NCBI RefSeq assembly: GCF_028858725.1
Contig: NC_084769.1
Coordinates: forward strand, 10,479,501-10,543,500
DNA length: 64,000 nt
Direction of reading: 5' to 3'
DNA from: Colius striatus
Taxonomy: Eukaryota > Chordata > Aves > Coliiformes > Coliidae
This document shows positions 23,801-37,224 of the stretch, in pieces. Each line of letters begins with the position of its first letter. Position 1 is the stretch's first letter. The position numbers and the translations under genes are program-made. The notes under the pieces are model-generated. The model saw nothing but the letters and a program-made list of their open reading frames with translations, searched no databases and was not told the origin of the DNA.

Positions 23801-26800
23801 CTCTCCTGATAGATGAGTAATGCTGCTGGCTTCCAGGGAATTAGTACAAGCTTGAAGTTGAGCTTGTAGTTAAAGATTTATTGAGTTTGTGTGTGCGTTT
23901 TATTTCCTTCAAAAGTCACGTGGATCCACAGAGTTCCAGTGACTCTGGGCTGGACAATAGAAGTGTTGTTTGGATCACCACATGTCCAGTGCACAGGCTA
24001 CAAAAGCACAGTAGCTAGCATCACCTTAGTAGAAGATGATGCAATAGCCAATACGTGCCTTTGAACTTTACAATACAGGTTTAATTTATACCCTGCAGTT
24101 TACACATTCAAGCCTTGGCTGTGTACATCTGCTGACGGGTAGAAATGAGACCTCATATTGCCAAAACAATGTGTTCCAAAATCATCTTAGACACCATCCT
24201 GCCTCCAGAAAACACGTACAGGGGGAATTTTCTTCTGGGAGGGACTTTTTTTCAGTCTGTGATTTCTGAACCTCTGAGATCTGCTGAGCTTGCTTTTTGA
24301 GGCTTTGTGGATTAGCTGCTCTTGTTGACAGTGTCTCAGCCTCCCCATGGCAGCTCAATCTACGATGAGGGTTTTGCTGCACCATCTTCCCTCCTGCCAC
24401 TTCCCCAGGGTCCCCCTCTGTCTTGCACACGCTCTCCTGTAGCACAGACAGGCAGATAGCATGGCAATGGACATTTTGTAGTGCCTGAGGTAGTGTCTTC
24501 ACCAAAACAAATGTCGTAAACCACCCCAAAAATGCAAAGGAAACCAGTTTTGTGACCTCCCCTGTTTATACCACTGCTGAATGGGGCAATGCTCAAGATC
24601 TCAGTCTCTTTGATGGAGTAGAAGAAAACATTACCCAACTAGCTCTGCCTAACTACAGCCTCATTAACGGGAGAACTGAGTGTACTAGGCTGCTACAATG
24701 GAAAAACTGGGAAAGGCCATGGATCTCACGACCCGTACCGCTGCCAGACTGGAGCATCTATAATAGGCTTCATGAAGAGCCAGTCCAGATTATCACAAGT
24801 GTGTATATACAGATAAGCCTGAGCGTGCACTTCTACTTTTTCACAGGTGTGATCACCAACAGTAGGTGATGCTACACCCATCCATTCCCCATCCAGTGCT
24901 CACTCCCAAGGCTCTACTGAAAAAATGAAGATGAAAACCACAATCTGGGGTGCATACAAAATACATACATGATTAAAAGCAGGCTGCCCCAGTACCCCAG
25001 CCTCTGCCATGATTCAGTACCCACTGCAGCTAGAAACCCCCTGATTTTTTCTTTTTCATTCATGTGTAAGTAAGAGAAAAGGTTTGGTGCATAAGTTTGG
25101 TTTTTAATTGATTGATTTCTTTAATTAATTGCCTTTCATCGTTTCTTTTTTTCTCCCCTGGCCATCTCCCATCCTCCCAGGCATGCAGCAGTGCCACCCA
25201 AATTGCCAGCAGAAGCAAGAAGAGAGCAAAAACCAGTGGTGAGGGTGGGTGGTTGGCAGCAGAGCTGAAGGGTAGCGTCTGGAAAGAGCTGGGTGCCTAT
25301 TCTGCGTGCATCACCTCTGGGAGGGCAGCAAGGAGCCAGAAAGTTTCATCATGTCCAAAACAAAAGAGCAGAGTAATGAAAGACTGCTCAGACAGTGCTG
25401 CAGGGTGCCAGGGGTAATAAATCAGCCAGAAAGTCAAAACAAACAGGAGCAAAAACCTATTTTTGTGCTGAATTTCAGGCTCGCTTTGTTTAAATTTGGA
25501 AGCTTTTGGTGAGGACAAGTCTTTATTTTTATACAGAACATTTGTAATACAAATCCCTTTTCTCTCCAGGCTCTCAGTTTAAATCAAGAACAATTTTTTT
25601 TTAAATCAAAATGATCCTTCCACAAAGGACTTTGTAAATAGTACATCTACCAAAATAATGTTTTAAATAGGATTACTTTATGCTCGAATTGCTCTTTTAA
25701 GAAAAAAACTCACATTTATTTAAATGTACAGTTTGAAAAAACATTGACCAAAGTCCTCTTAGCAGAAATCCTGGCCACAGTGTAATGAAGGGGATTTTTG
25801 CTCTTGATTACAATGAGGATCAAGATTAATCACAAGATAGGTTTGAGAAACAGCTGGATTTTTGGCTAGAGGGAAGGGAGTTTAAAAATAAAGTTGGCAC
25901 AAAGATGAAAATAAAAGACTTAGACGTTATGTTTAGCTAATTAGCTAATTATCCTGTCCTAGCAGTCCTTCTGTCTGCACAAAATGAAAATCATCTTAAA
26001 TGAGTGTCAAACTCCTGCAGATTTCCAAAGTGTGTTTTGGAAGGTGCTTTGTCCTCTGATTCCTTCTCTGAGTTTCTTTTCTCCCTCGGCCCAGCCAGTG
26101 ATAGATTAAATCCCCTCTGTTCATGCTGGGGTGGGGAGGTGAGATGCAGGTATGGACCTGCCATGGCAGAGCTTCCCAAGCCTCAGAGCAAACCTGGCAG
26201 CTGTCAGGAGGGCCATGCTAGTGCATAGCAGTTTCTCTTCTGTACCCACACACTCCAAATTGCACCAGGGTAAATAAAAAGGGAGGTAAATAATTGGGAA
26301 GCATGGTCCTTCACCAGTTGTCTCTCACAGATATCTATCCTCACACACCAATGGGGAGAAATGTTGAGACATTCTGTTTCTTCCACCACCAACACACAAA
26401 GCATCCAAGAGAAAAGTGGCAGCTCCCTGACCTGAAGGCTTTTTACTTTATTTTTGCTACCTTTTCACTCCAGCTGCAATTCCCTACCAGCTCCCACATC
26501 TTCCTCTACCAGGACAGCTATTTTCGTCTGCAGTTATACAAAATGTCATCAGGTATCACTGCACACTGCCTGGGTATAATTTGGGGATTTCAGAGCTCGC
26601 AGCCTTCCACAGCAAGAACCGTGTCGTTTTGACAATACTCTCCCCAACTTCCTGCACTGAGTTGCATGGAACAGCGTGGCGTGTCAAGATGAATATATCA
26701 TGCAAACACCTTCAACTCACAGCTATTAGATCAAGTTTGGCCTGCCTAGTAGGAGTGAGTTTGATGGGCATGATGCCTTGGGTGGCTCTAATAACTACCG

Positions 26801-29432
26801 GTAAAGTGATCTCATAGGAGTAAAATTAAGAGGGCAGAGCTAGCCACAGCAGAGTAGGATATTACCAACAACAGCAACCATGTGGCTTTGCCAAAGGCGT
26901 GTCTGAAGTGGGCAGCAAAAGCCAGAGTATGCCCAAGCAGCAGAGTTTGGCTACTGTGAGCATATTGGCCAATGTGACTCTGGCAAGAACAGATGCCTCA
27001 TCACCCAAGCCATGGTGGCCAAAGTGGGATACAACTCTGCCCACCGCCAGCAGGAAGCAGAAGAGCTGGAGTAGTAATTTCTTCTCTCTGAACCTCTGGT
27101 CTTTTCATCCATCAGAACTCTTCTGGTCAACCACACCAATAAATCAATTTCTACTGATTTTGTGAGGCCAGTTCCTCACATCTAACCCACCATACACAAC
27201 AACAAAGAGTTGTAACAATTTCCTTAAAAACCATCATTCACTGGAGTTCCAGACCAAAACATCTCCTGTCATTCCCTGCAACATTTCAGTCCTCAATGAT
27301 GTGAATATAATCTCTTTAAACTTCTATTTTCCTTTAGCTCTTCTTACAAATGCTCTCCAGAACAGGTCTTCTCACTCTGATTTCTCACTGGACTTCTGTT
27401 GTTAGCATCCCCGTTTAAAATCCTGTCCCAGAGGTTCAAGTTGCGTGTGGTGTGCCGTGCCCAGGAGCACTTCACTAATTGCTGTATCACTGACAGACCT
27501 GGTAGTGCACAGCACAGTTTCAACATCGTTGGCTTGAGTGCAAACAGAATTTCATAAGAGTTTTATAAGTTTGACAGCACATTGCTGAAGTGGGAAGGAG
27601 ACAGACAATTCATCAGCTGCAGAGAGTCTCCAAGCCATAAGACATCGCTCTTTCCACACTCGTGATGGAGATCTGAAACAGCACTCAAGCCTTATCTTGA
27701 AGAGCTTCTCACCCGACTGCTGGTGTGTGGATTTGTTGTTGAACTAATGAGTCTTTGCTTAAAATTATCCCTGGTGTGTGCCCAAAATTTCCCAAGTAGA
27801 TTAGACTGTTACTGTATGAAACGAGATACTAATAACTAAGAGGTAAATGTGAATAAAATGTATGGGCCAGATCCTCATCTCTGCAAGTTTGCCTCATTAA
27901 CTCCGCTGGTGCAAGGCAGACGTTCCTAATCTAGCACTTAATTCATGTGAAGAACCAATGTCAGACACCAGGAAAGAACTTCATTGAAAACAGATGGTGT
28001 GCCATAAAATACTTGATGTACAAGGTGGGAGTTGAGAGTAGTGGCAAAACAGCCCAGGAATGATAAAGTATTAAGCTTAATTTCCCACTCATCTTGAAGA
28101 CTGATTCGCCCTTGTATAGCACTTAGTCTAAGAGCAAGTCAGTGCTTGAGTGGCTCTTGGCACATGCTGTGTTGGGCTTTTTTATCAAACTCAGGTAAGG
28201 GAAAAGCTGGACACTCAACCTGTGCTTGCTCAGGTCTCCTCAAACTGATGCTGGCCTACAGTGACCACAGCATAGGGTAGTTTTCCACCAGGAGTGGCCA
28301 AACATTTTGGGTTTCTTGGCCAGGTAGATGAGATCCCTCAGAACAGGAGTTCTGGTGGCCTGCTCTAATACAGTGACAAAAAACAATCAAACTAACACTC
28401 AAAATTGGTAGCCATTCTTGGCAATTACAAGGTATATAATGGGTCTAGGAGTCAGCAAAGGCATAAAATTCCTCAAATCCTATCTCCTTTTCTCTTACTC
28501 GATACCTTCTTACACAGACACTTATTCTCAAAGCCATCACCTCCAAGCATGCACTCATCTTGCTGGATGCAGGAGCAAGTGCTCCCCAGCACCTTGCTCT
28601 GACCCTGGCCAGGACAAGGGTTGCTTTGCCTGCAGCTAGTGTGGTGAGGGGACCTTATGGACAAGCTAGGAGCTTACCTCACTTTTCTACACCTATCACT
28701 ATTAGTTCACTACTTCATGCTCCAAAAGGTTCTGCTTATAAGTCTCTTTGCAGAGGACGCAGTAACACTCATGGTGCTTCATCAAAGCACCAGCTTTCAG
28801 GGAGACTTTCTTTCCCAGAGATTCCCTCGTCTACATTCCCAGTGACAAGAGCTGGCACACTGCACAAAGACAATTTCATACCTGTTTATTATGGGGAAGA
28901 ACACATGCATCTGTAACTGATTTGACAGGAGACAGCATGACAGCTGTTTTACAGGATTCTCCATTGAAACAGCAAATGAGAAACTTGCTAGTATGTATGG
29001 GACATATTTATATCCTAAACAAAAGGGCAATAAGGAACATAGTGACAAGCCTTGTTTGTACACAGCTTTCAGCAAGTTTGTGCCAAGCACTGGCTCCCAG
29101 CCAAGCTCGCGGCTGGTACAATCTGGCACAGCCCCTCTGACTCCAAGGCAGCTGCTTCAGTTTACACCAAGGAAGAAATGAGGTATCATTTTCTCAGTTA
29201 TGCACCAGAATTTCAAGAGAGGGAGAAAGTAAAACAGTGATTTGCAGGAAGGGTGGGGGCAAGCAGCATCTCAGCCTGACACATGAAGGAAGGGGATAGC
29301 GCTGAACATGTTCACAAGGCTGGGCAGTTGGATTTGTGTGTGTTGCAGGGGCTAGCAATAAAAACACAACCATTTTACAATGGCTGCACCCAACAAGGCA
29401 AATAATAAAGCTGCCCCCTTGTTTTCAACCTG
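20886..29432. other. Intergenic, gene-poor
   Basis: No gene is recognised. One stretch (22700-22900) looks like regulatory DNA and is listed separately. The region around 27830-27990 contains a weak match to the palindromic element noted at 12970. All frames are short and unconvincing. Confidence 0.6.
22700..22900. promoter_or_regulatory. Candidate conserved element with homeodomain palindrome and AP-1 site
   Basis: An 11-bp inverted repeat (CATTAGTTCGG at 22799-22809, CCGAGCTAATG at 22813-22823, 3-nt spacer, one G-T wobble) presents two facing TAAT cores. Right after it is a perfect TGACTCA (22826-22832), then ATTAATTAC near 22858. The density of developmental-factor motifs and lack of repeats suggest an enhancer, but no conservation data are available here. 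Confidence 0.3.
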
Positions 29433-29654
29433 TTCAGGCTGGATATTAGGAGGAATTTCTTTACTGAAAGGGTTGTCAGGCATTGGAACGGGCTACCCAG
29501 GGAGATGCTGGAGTCACCATCCCTGGAAGTGTCTAAGAGATGGTTGGATGTTGCACTTAGTTGTTGGTCTAGTGGTTGACAGGGCTGGGACAAAGGCTGG
29601 ACTTGATGATCTGAAAGGCATCTTCCAGCTGAAACAATTTTATGACTCTATAAA
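29433..29654 (+). repeat. CR1 LINE, short 3' fragment
   Basis: It starts inside CR1 at 'caggctggatattaggagga' (about 29435). It continues through 'gggctacccagggagatgct' (about 29489) and 'tggacttgatgatctgaaag' (about 29599) and ends near TTTTATGACTCTATA (about 29637-29652). It is heavily 5'-truncated. Confidence 0.92.
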
Positions 29655-32600
29655 TGGAAACAGGTATGGAGGGAAAAGTTACATCTCTGTGAATGCTTCC
29701 ACACATGGAGATGGGGACAGGGCTCTCCTCTACTCCAGGGTCTCCAATTGTTCTGCAAACAGCAATTTTCTCACCTAGGACCAAGAGAGCTGACCATCAC
29801 CACCTGCACTCACTTAGTCCCCGGTCATCTGTGTAATATCAGAGGGTACTTCAGGGAAGAGGTGGATGGCAGTAGCTTGTGGAGGCTGAAACAGGATGTT
29901 AGTGAACACATCACTGAGCTGAATTTGGGCTGAAACTAGTAAAATGAAAAATGTTTGCCATACCATTAGTGGCTTTTTTAAACAGCAGCACAGTATCAGA
30001 AGCACAATGAGTATTAATGCCATTTCCAGACACTAGTTCAACATGCTTTATAGAGGTCTCCACCTTTAGTCTATTTTAAATTGATTTTTATTAACTCAAT
30101 GACCAAATTAAAAAATAATGAGGTCATTTAGCCTTACCCTCTAGGAAAGGCATTGCCTCTCCATGAATAGCTCCTTGCAGCACCAAACTGTTGTCTTGAC
30201 TTAGACATTTGCATATTGATTCAGTAAGAAGAGAAAAAAACTCACTGTTATTGTTTTTAGCAATTAACACCAGCCATAAGAACTGATGCCATGCCTGTAC
30301 ATCTTCTTAGAGTATAATTATACCAGCCCTGTCCAGAACTGCTATTGAGAGTAAAGGTTTTGTTTCATTTCCAGACAGAAGTCTTGTATCAGCTCCTCAC
30401 ATATAGCCAGAAAGCTGCCCAACAAATTACACTGTCAGAAGGCTGGGAATTACAGTAGCCTGATCATGTAACTTTGCTTTCATCCTGGAAAAGAAAACAA
30501 CCCCAAACCATACAGAACACAGGAAAACATGTAGGATGCAAATCTAAGCAAGAAGTTCCCATAGATCTGTGTTCATGCCTATATCACAAGTTTTATGATG
30601 GTCATGCTGAAGCTGGTTTGTTACATCAAAGACAGGCACGTTAAGAGAAAGGACTGAGGTTTTTTGTTTCCATCAAGACAAGAACAGACAACTCATTAGT
30701 TTTTAATATTAGATTTCTAATACTAAAACCCAAGTTTCTCATCAGGAAACTGAGATAATTTTGCTTCCACCTATTAGAAGGAACAATAAGGAACAATGCT
30801 AAAAAAGCCCAGGAACGGTGGCAAAACGGGAAGCTAGTGTAAGCAAATGGATGAGGCAACAAAAACTGCATGAGACATTTTCAAACATTTAATGATTACA
30901 TGTCAAAGCACAATTCAAATGTCACAGCGTCTTACGTGTTCATGAAGAGGAAAACGAAATGACTGAGAACTCCTGGCTAAAATAGTCTTGTTCCTGGCAC
31001 TGATTGATATTCTTGAATGGAGGACTTGATGGATTATGATTTTTGCAAGAGAATCATTACATGCCAGGTGCACAAATAGAGAAGTACAGCTTGTTGACAC
31101 CTCTGTGCAAAATAAAAGCCATTCAAGGAATTTTGATTCATTATATCTCTATTACGAATCAATCCACCTGACCTAAATTTTGCATCATAAATCAGATTAA
31201 GAAAGCTGACTGGATCGCAGCAAAGGCTGTATGTCCTTGGTTTAAAATCACTCCATTATATCCAGCACACCATTATTATTCTAAATGCAATAATCTATAC
31301 TGTATAATTTAGGTCAACTTGATTTCAGAGTAGGCAGAAGCATTTCTACCCACTCACCTGCATAGGAGTTCAATCATTTTAGGGGCATGATTTGTCTTTT
31401 TTGTATATGGGTTGTTTGAGGTTTGTTTATTTTCACATTCACTGTTCAAGAGGTGGGGAAAATAAACTACAACAGCATGCATAAAGCACTCCAGAAGATC
31501 ATAAAGCAACTTTGGAGATCTATAAAGTAGAGCCATATCATTTTGGTACATAGGTAATTACAGTAAATGGGATTTGCACAGCTAAATAGAGAGGCATTGA
31601 TTTTTGCTGGCTGGCCACAGTGCTTAAGAGAAACCAGGTTGGTTTGTAATACTGCCTACAAGGCTTTGACAACTGAAAATCTCCTCCCCGCCCCAAACAA
31701 AAAGTACATAGGAGCATAGGGGCCCGGCTGAAAGTTAAAGGGAGTTGCATCCGAGTCTGAGGTGCTTTTGAAACTATCCCCATTGGTATCAACCTGGAAT
31801 TTGGAGTGAGTTTTGAAAGGAAAGCTGGTAGCATTTTCTGCATAAAATTAGACAAGTTCATTAGCCGTGAGGATTCTTTGTTTAACTTTGAGGAGCTGCA
31901 ACACTCACTCCTCTCTGAGCTGCGCAAGCAAACCCAGGGGTACAGCATCAGTCTTTGACGATGAAAGTGCTATGAGCAGAAACAAAATGGGCTTTTGAAA
32001 GTTTCAAGCTCGTGACAGCTGCAGGAGAGCAATAATTCAGTAAATGTCTCGGGTAAAATCAGCTCGAATGACTTGATGCTTTGTTTTATTATTATGAACA
32101 TAAAGGAGTTTCTTTTAGTTATCAACTGCAAATCTCAAGGGTCTCCCCACAAGATGTGATAATGACATGCCTTGAATAGAAATGGCTGCAAGTGGCAGTA
32201 GAGTAGCAATAGAAAAGGGACATTCTACCCACAAGTGTCAGTTCTATCACTAAAACATGAGACTCTCTAGCCTGACACCTATTCCCAGCACCGTCTCTAA
32301 CCCCACAAGGGTAAGTCTCACTCCACCCTTCAATGTACTCACCCACAACAAAGGGATGCCAATGCTGGATATCTGCCTTCCTATGGAAAGTTCCTGGGAA
32401 ACCTCCAAACGAAGCAATCAATTGCTACAGCTCCAGGTTTTCTAATGGTCATTTATACCTATGCACAGCAGTTAGGGAAGAAAATATGCCATTCCTGTCA
32501 GATAGCTTTGCAGAACCTTTGCCAGGGAGTGGGCACTGAGTCATGGGGGTTCAGCCTTGCAGAGCACCCCTGTGCCTGGGGAAGCTGCTCCCCACCCCAG

Positions 32601-34906
32601 CACTCTGCTGCCATCAGGCAGAGTTGAATCAACAAGTGTTTTTCTAATAGCATTTTGACACAGAGGTTTCACAGTCCCATTTTCAAGAGAGATGGTCCTT
32701 TTCCTGGTGAAGGAAGTATTTAAACATGTCATGTGCTTATTTTTCTTGGACTCGTACCTCATTTTGTGCTTCTAAAGAGGTTTCTCATCAAAGGCACGAC
32801 TGAAATGACTCCAGACTCTGAGTCTGGTGCAGAACCAATCTCCATCCCTGTGGATGAATACCCTGACCCTACCCATACTCCAGTAGAATCCCTCTAGCCT
32901 TGAAACAGCTCAGTGTGAACCAGAAGAGCATAGCACAGCACTGGTGTAGATGCCAAATGCAGTGAATATCAGCTGTGCTAGCTGGTGCCATTGACACCTG
33001 CAGTGAAAATGGGCTTTAAAGGAGACATAAATGTTCTTGGCTGCTTCTTCAACCATTCTTTACCCAGCACAGTGGTGTGAAGAGACTAAGTAAACACAAA
33101 AGATTCTACCTACTCAGTATTCTGCAAAGAAGATCCTACCAACTTTCCTTTCATCTTTTCAACACAAGACGACAAATTCTCTTAAGATTTTTCCGACTAA
33201 GTCCTTGTATATACCTTCTTGGTAAAGAACTGAGTTAAGTCTTTGTTCCAGAACAGTCAGACAAATGACATGACCAAATAACAGGTCATCCATATACCTT
33301 AGCTATACACTTTTACTGACTATCTAAGAGGATGCTGATAAAAGCTTTAAAAAGCTGTAAACAGAAACAGCAACATTTCTGCTGTGGGGAGGCTTGTGAC
33401 AAGTGTTGTGTTGAGAAAGGTTGCTTACATTTCTTCACTAAACACTTGTGCAATTTAGTAGCATTTCTGATCTAAATGGTTAATTAATGCTGGAGAAACC
33501 CAACTGCCAGCATCACGTTCCTTAGGGGACTTTGAAACACCTTGGCTGAAAAGCATCTCTCCTGCACTCAGCTGCGTTGTTTCCACTTCCCAGAGCACTG
33601 GGTTTAACTTTCTAATCCGTTCCCAAACTACCCCAAGTATTGGCAGCACTAAGGTGCTACGACGGGTGGTCTGAGGACATTCTGGGAGCACTGTGCTAAT
33701 ACCCCTATGAAACACTGCAAAGTCTCATTGTGCCATGCCCTCATCACTGGCAACACCACTGTTATTTTCACATAAGGTAAAGACATTCCAATAGACACGA
33801 TTTAAATAATACAGTCTTGGCTTTTTAAAGGGAAAGAAACAAGCCATTCAAATGTGGAATGATTCCTTTCTCAGAATATTTCAAAGTCATGTCAGTCTAT
33901 CTATTACCCAAGACAAATTACTTTGACAGTACTATCTACTCTTGACATCTGAGTTGTCTCTCTAGCCTATTATATTTTAAGACAGGCATAAAATATTGTT
34001 CAGACAGTATGGTTAGTCTAAAAAGAGTAAATTTAACTGCTTTGAAATGGCCTATTAGGAGACAAACTCTCAGTTTAGCTGCAGGCAGAGAATTAATCCA
34101 GTGCTTTTCTTAGTTCTTCAATGGCATTCTTTTCTTCCCCTGCTAACTAAATGCTCTTATTCAGAGGGATGTAAAAAGGGAGTAATCTTTAGGAGAAGGG
34201 GCAAATTAAACAGAAATCAGAGGGGAAAGCATCATTAAGAAATTCTGACACATGACACTGTTAGAGGACATGTGTCTGAGCTTTCCTGTTGTGGCAGAAA
34301 TTTTGACTTCGGGCCTGAGAACAATTACACGCACAACTTAGCCTTCTGCATGCCTTAAAACACAACACCTGTCCCTGCTCTCTGGCTTGGTATATCAAAA
34401 ACATACAGTTATAAAAAGAGACACCCTGGGGCACTCCTTCCCAGGGCACGGCTGCTCTGGAGTCTCGAAAACGGGAGCACTGCAGGGTCCCAAACCCTCT
34501 CCCATCTGCGTGGGCTCCAGCTGGCTCTGCTGCTGCTCAACTCACAAGGGCTTCTGACCATCTTACAGCTTAACCTTCAGCCATGGGAGTGGTGTGAGCT
34601 TGGGCTTGGCCACAACATCCTTTCATGTGTGTGTGGATATGTGGTTTTTAATAAACAAACAGTCTCAGCTGTTTCAGAGGAATTAATTGAAGTTCTACCC
34701 TGGAGCTTCTCCTCTCTTTAGGACCTGCCTTTACATTACAAGTTTATCATTTGTCTACTTAATGTCTGCTATTCAGTAGCTGCTTTCTTGCCCACTGATG
34801 CATCACTCAGCAGCTTCTGCAGGAGAGGACCTGCAATTAGAGGCACACACATATATAGAAGTCCCAAGTAAACATCCTCCAGTAATTTGTCTTCCCTTGA
34901 GAACTG
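29655..34906. other. Intergenic, gene-poor
   Basis: No gene is recognised. Two AT-rich, low-repeat stretches (31130-31330 and 31960-32110) have the look of conserved non-coding DNA, with TTTGCATCATAAATCAG-type motifs near 31177 and GCAATAATTCAGTAAATG near 32029. The frame at 31538-31948 (-) shows no domain. Confidence 0.55.
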
Positions 34907-34972
34907 TTTTAGCAAGGGGTTGGATTAGATGATCTTTAGAGGTCCCTCCCAACTCCTACCATTCTGTGACTC
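34907..34972 (+). repeat. CR1 tail fragment with apparent target-site repeats
   Basis: A 66-bp piece containing GGTTGGATTAGATGATCT, AGAGGTCCCTCCCAACTCC and ATTCTGTGACTC, the last part of CR1. It is flanked on both sides by the 9-mer TGAGAACTG (34898-34906 and 34973-34981). The flanking repeat suggests an extremely truncated but discrete insertion. Confidence 0.85.
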
Positions 34973-35048
34973 TGAGAACTGGCTGCCCACCAAACGTGTG
35001 GCAGGGCTTTTGGACAGGTTACCCTAAGCAAGCAGCAGGTCTCGACTC

Positions 35049-35819
35049 TTATCTCGAAGACATCACAAGGAAGCAGATTTCACACCAAGACAGGCAGATG
35101 TGAATCATCAGGACAGCAGTGACAATAGCAGAGACGAGCAGCATCAGAGTGGGTGCTGAGACACAAACCCATGGCTGAGAACATGACCAAGAACCACCCC
35201 AAAGCACAGCATTGCACAGAAACACTCCATAACATTGAAGAGGTGCCAAGATAGAGGTGCCAACCCCATCGGGCAGCAGCTCCTGCCCGGGGTACCCCAT
35301 ATTCCCATCTTCACGGGCTGCACCTAGAGGCCATGCCTGAGCCCGTGGCAGTGCTGAGAGCCCAAGGCCCCTGTGGTGGGGAATGGGGCTGCTCCCCAGC
35401 AGCATGCAGAGCCAGGCTGCTGTAGCTGAAGGCAGGCATTGCCACCCTGTGGAGAGAGGAGGGGAGGGAAGCCTGGGGAAGGCTCTCAGCACTGCTTGGT
35501 ACTGCCACCTCCTCAGCACCCCATCACCAAAGCCATGAGCTGTCTCAAAGGCTGGAACAGAGGAGGCTTGCAGGCCCTCATCACGGGAGAGTTGAAGTGC
35601 ACAAACATGCCCAGCAGCCAACTTGGCCCCAAGCTCAATCAGTCTCTGCAACCCCCGATTCAGACCACTTCCTGGGGGAGATGTGGTCAAAAGGATGCCC
35701 ATCGAGGTTCCTGAGGTTCCCCAGAAGGCTGAAGCAGAGCTCAGAGTGAAGCAAAGGGACCCAGCAGCTCCCCAGGGTAGGAGCATCCCATGTTTCCCTG
35801 TGCAGCTGCCCAGGGACAT
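35049..35819 (-). other. Unassigned 256-codon open frame
   Basis: An ATG-initiated frame of 256 codons on the minus strand in a moderately GC-rich stretch, longer than any other frame in the gene desert. It is Leu/Ser/Gly-rich, without Gly-X-Y, zinc-finger or protease-like motifs. Near its C terminus is a hydrophobic run (about residues 225-250, LMLLVSAIVTAVLMI) that could span a membrane. I do not recognise it. No splice context, Kozak strength or second supporting exon is evident. A lineage-specific gene, a decayed retroviral piece and plain chance are all possible. Confidence 0.15.
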
Positions 35820-36059
35820 GTCTGTCTAATGACTCCAGCAGGATCCATGATACATTTGAAAAACCAAACTGCAGATCAAACTCCTGAGAAACAATCACCT
35901 ACCAGCAGCACCAGCATTTTCCTGAAACACTGTCCAGAGCTTCTACATGTCCTCTGTGACAAATCCCAACACCATTTGCCATGTGACAAATCCACCTTCA
36001 TTCCCCTGGCCCCTGGATGATGGCAGGGCTTAAACTATTTCTGTGCTTCCCACCCCCCG

Positions 36060-36480
36060 AGGTCACTTCTTTGCTAAAACAAATTTATCGCTGTGACGGC
36101 TTTGCTTTGTGTAATTATCTGTTTATCAGCCACCAGCCTACTCTTACTAACATGCTTGCTTCTCTTCTTTTTTTTATTCATCACATCTGATTAGTCTTGA
36201 AGACAGATGATATTGGGTTAAACGAGCTTCCTGAGCCAATCAATCAGCTCCGGAGATGGCATCTCACTTTGCTCAATGCAACTCCCCCAGTTGCTCTACC
36301 TGCACGGGGTGATTACCTCTCCCTTCCCCTGGGACTGCAGCAAAAGGATCCTGGAGACATTTGTTTTGCTTCTTTTAATTGAAAGGTGAAAACTCTCCTA
36401 ATTAATGATCCTACTATTTGGCCTCACTGTGTCATTATTCCTTATTGATGAAAAAGGAATAGCAGCCATCAGATAAATTA
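36060..36480. promoter_or_regulatory. Candidate conserved non-coding element
   Basis: A repeat-free stretch with motifs typical of developmental enhancers: GTAATTATCTGTTTATCAGCC (split around 36110-36130), CCAATCAATCAGC near 36235, CTTTTAATTGAAAGG near 36372, CTAATTAATGATCC near 36397, and CAGATAAATTAGAGC near 36470. The calling is by composition and motif look only. Confidence 0.3.
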
Positions 36481-36899
36481 GAGCAGGCACAGTAGGACCT
36501 TCACTGTCCTCCTAAATTGCATGTATTGTCTTGTGAAGGACTGAGGATGAAGGGGCTCATTAAGAGTGATTTGATGGCAGAAAGGGGCACCCAGGATTAC
36601 TGTCCCCTGCTATTACAAGTGTCTGAGCTACACACCTTTGTGCCCTTCCCCATGTCCTCTCAGGAGCCACCTCACAAGCTCTTTTGCTGGCGAGTAGAAA
36701 ATTTTGACCCCACATTTTTTCATGGTTATAGCTATATAAAGTTATAATCATCTTTTTTTTTCCCCCTTACCCAGTATTGTCCTCTAACAGTTCCTTCTCC
36801 ATCCTCATGTCTTTGTCAGAGGGAGCACTCAAAGACAAGCAGTCCCAGCTTTCTCTGCAGGGTAAGCTGTCCCTTCCACTGTTTCCATCAGTCTTTCTC

Positions 36900-37220
36900 T
36901 GTAGTTGTTCCAGGATGAATTCATCTTTCTTGACGATGTGTGACCCAAATATTCAGTATTCCAGGCAAGGACTTGTACAGACCTTGTATGCTGGTAATGA
37001 TATCTCATTTTACTGTATTTGGGGAATGTCTGTCCCATCCTAAGGTTATAGTTGCCTATTTGATACCTGGAGCCATGGGGGTGGTTGCCCTCACTAGCTC
37101 TCAGCTCCCAGCATGTACCACAAGCTCCTGGCATTGTCTTGAGTGCCTAAATGCAGGACTTTGCACTTCTCACAAGATTTCATTCCATTTCCAGATCTCC
37201 TGGGTGTGTCTCAGTGGCTA
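36900..37220 (-). repeat. Old CR1-like LINE fragment
   Basis: The order 'attcagtattccaggcaagg' (about 36951), 'cttgtacagaccttgta' (about 36971) and, further on, 'gcaggactttgcacttctca' (about 37152) parallels the minus-strand CR1 sequence between the 'dilutes to a stop' tail region and the 'ggactttgcactt' box, but is heavily diverged. No terminal tail is visible. The frame at 36940-37221 is not a gene. Confidence 0.4.
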
Positions 37221-37224
37221 ACAC

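Noticed and set aside
35049..35819. Calling the 256-codon frame a gene
   Set aside because: No homology, splice structure or expression evidence is visible; kept only as an unassigned frame.
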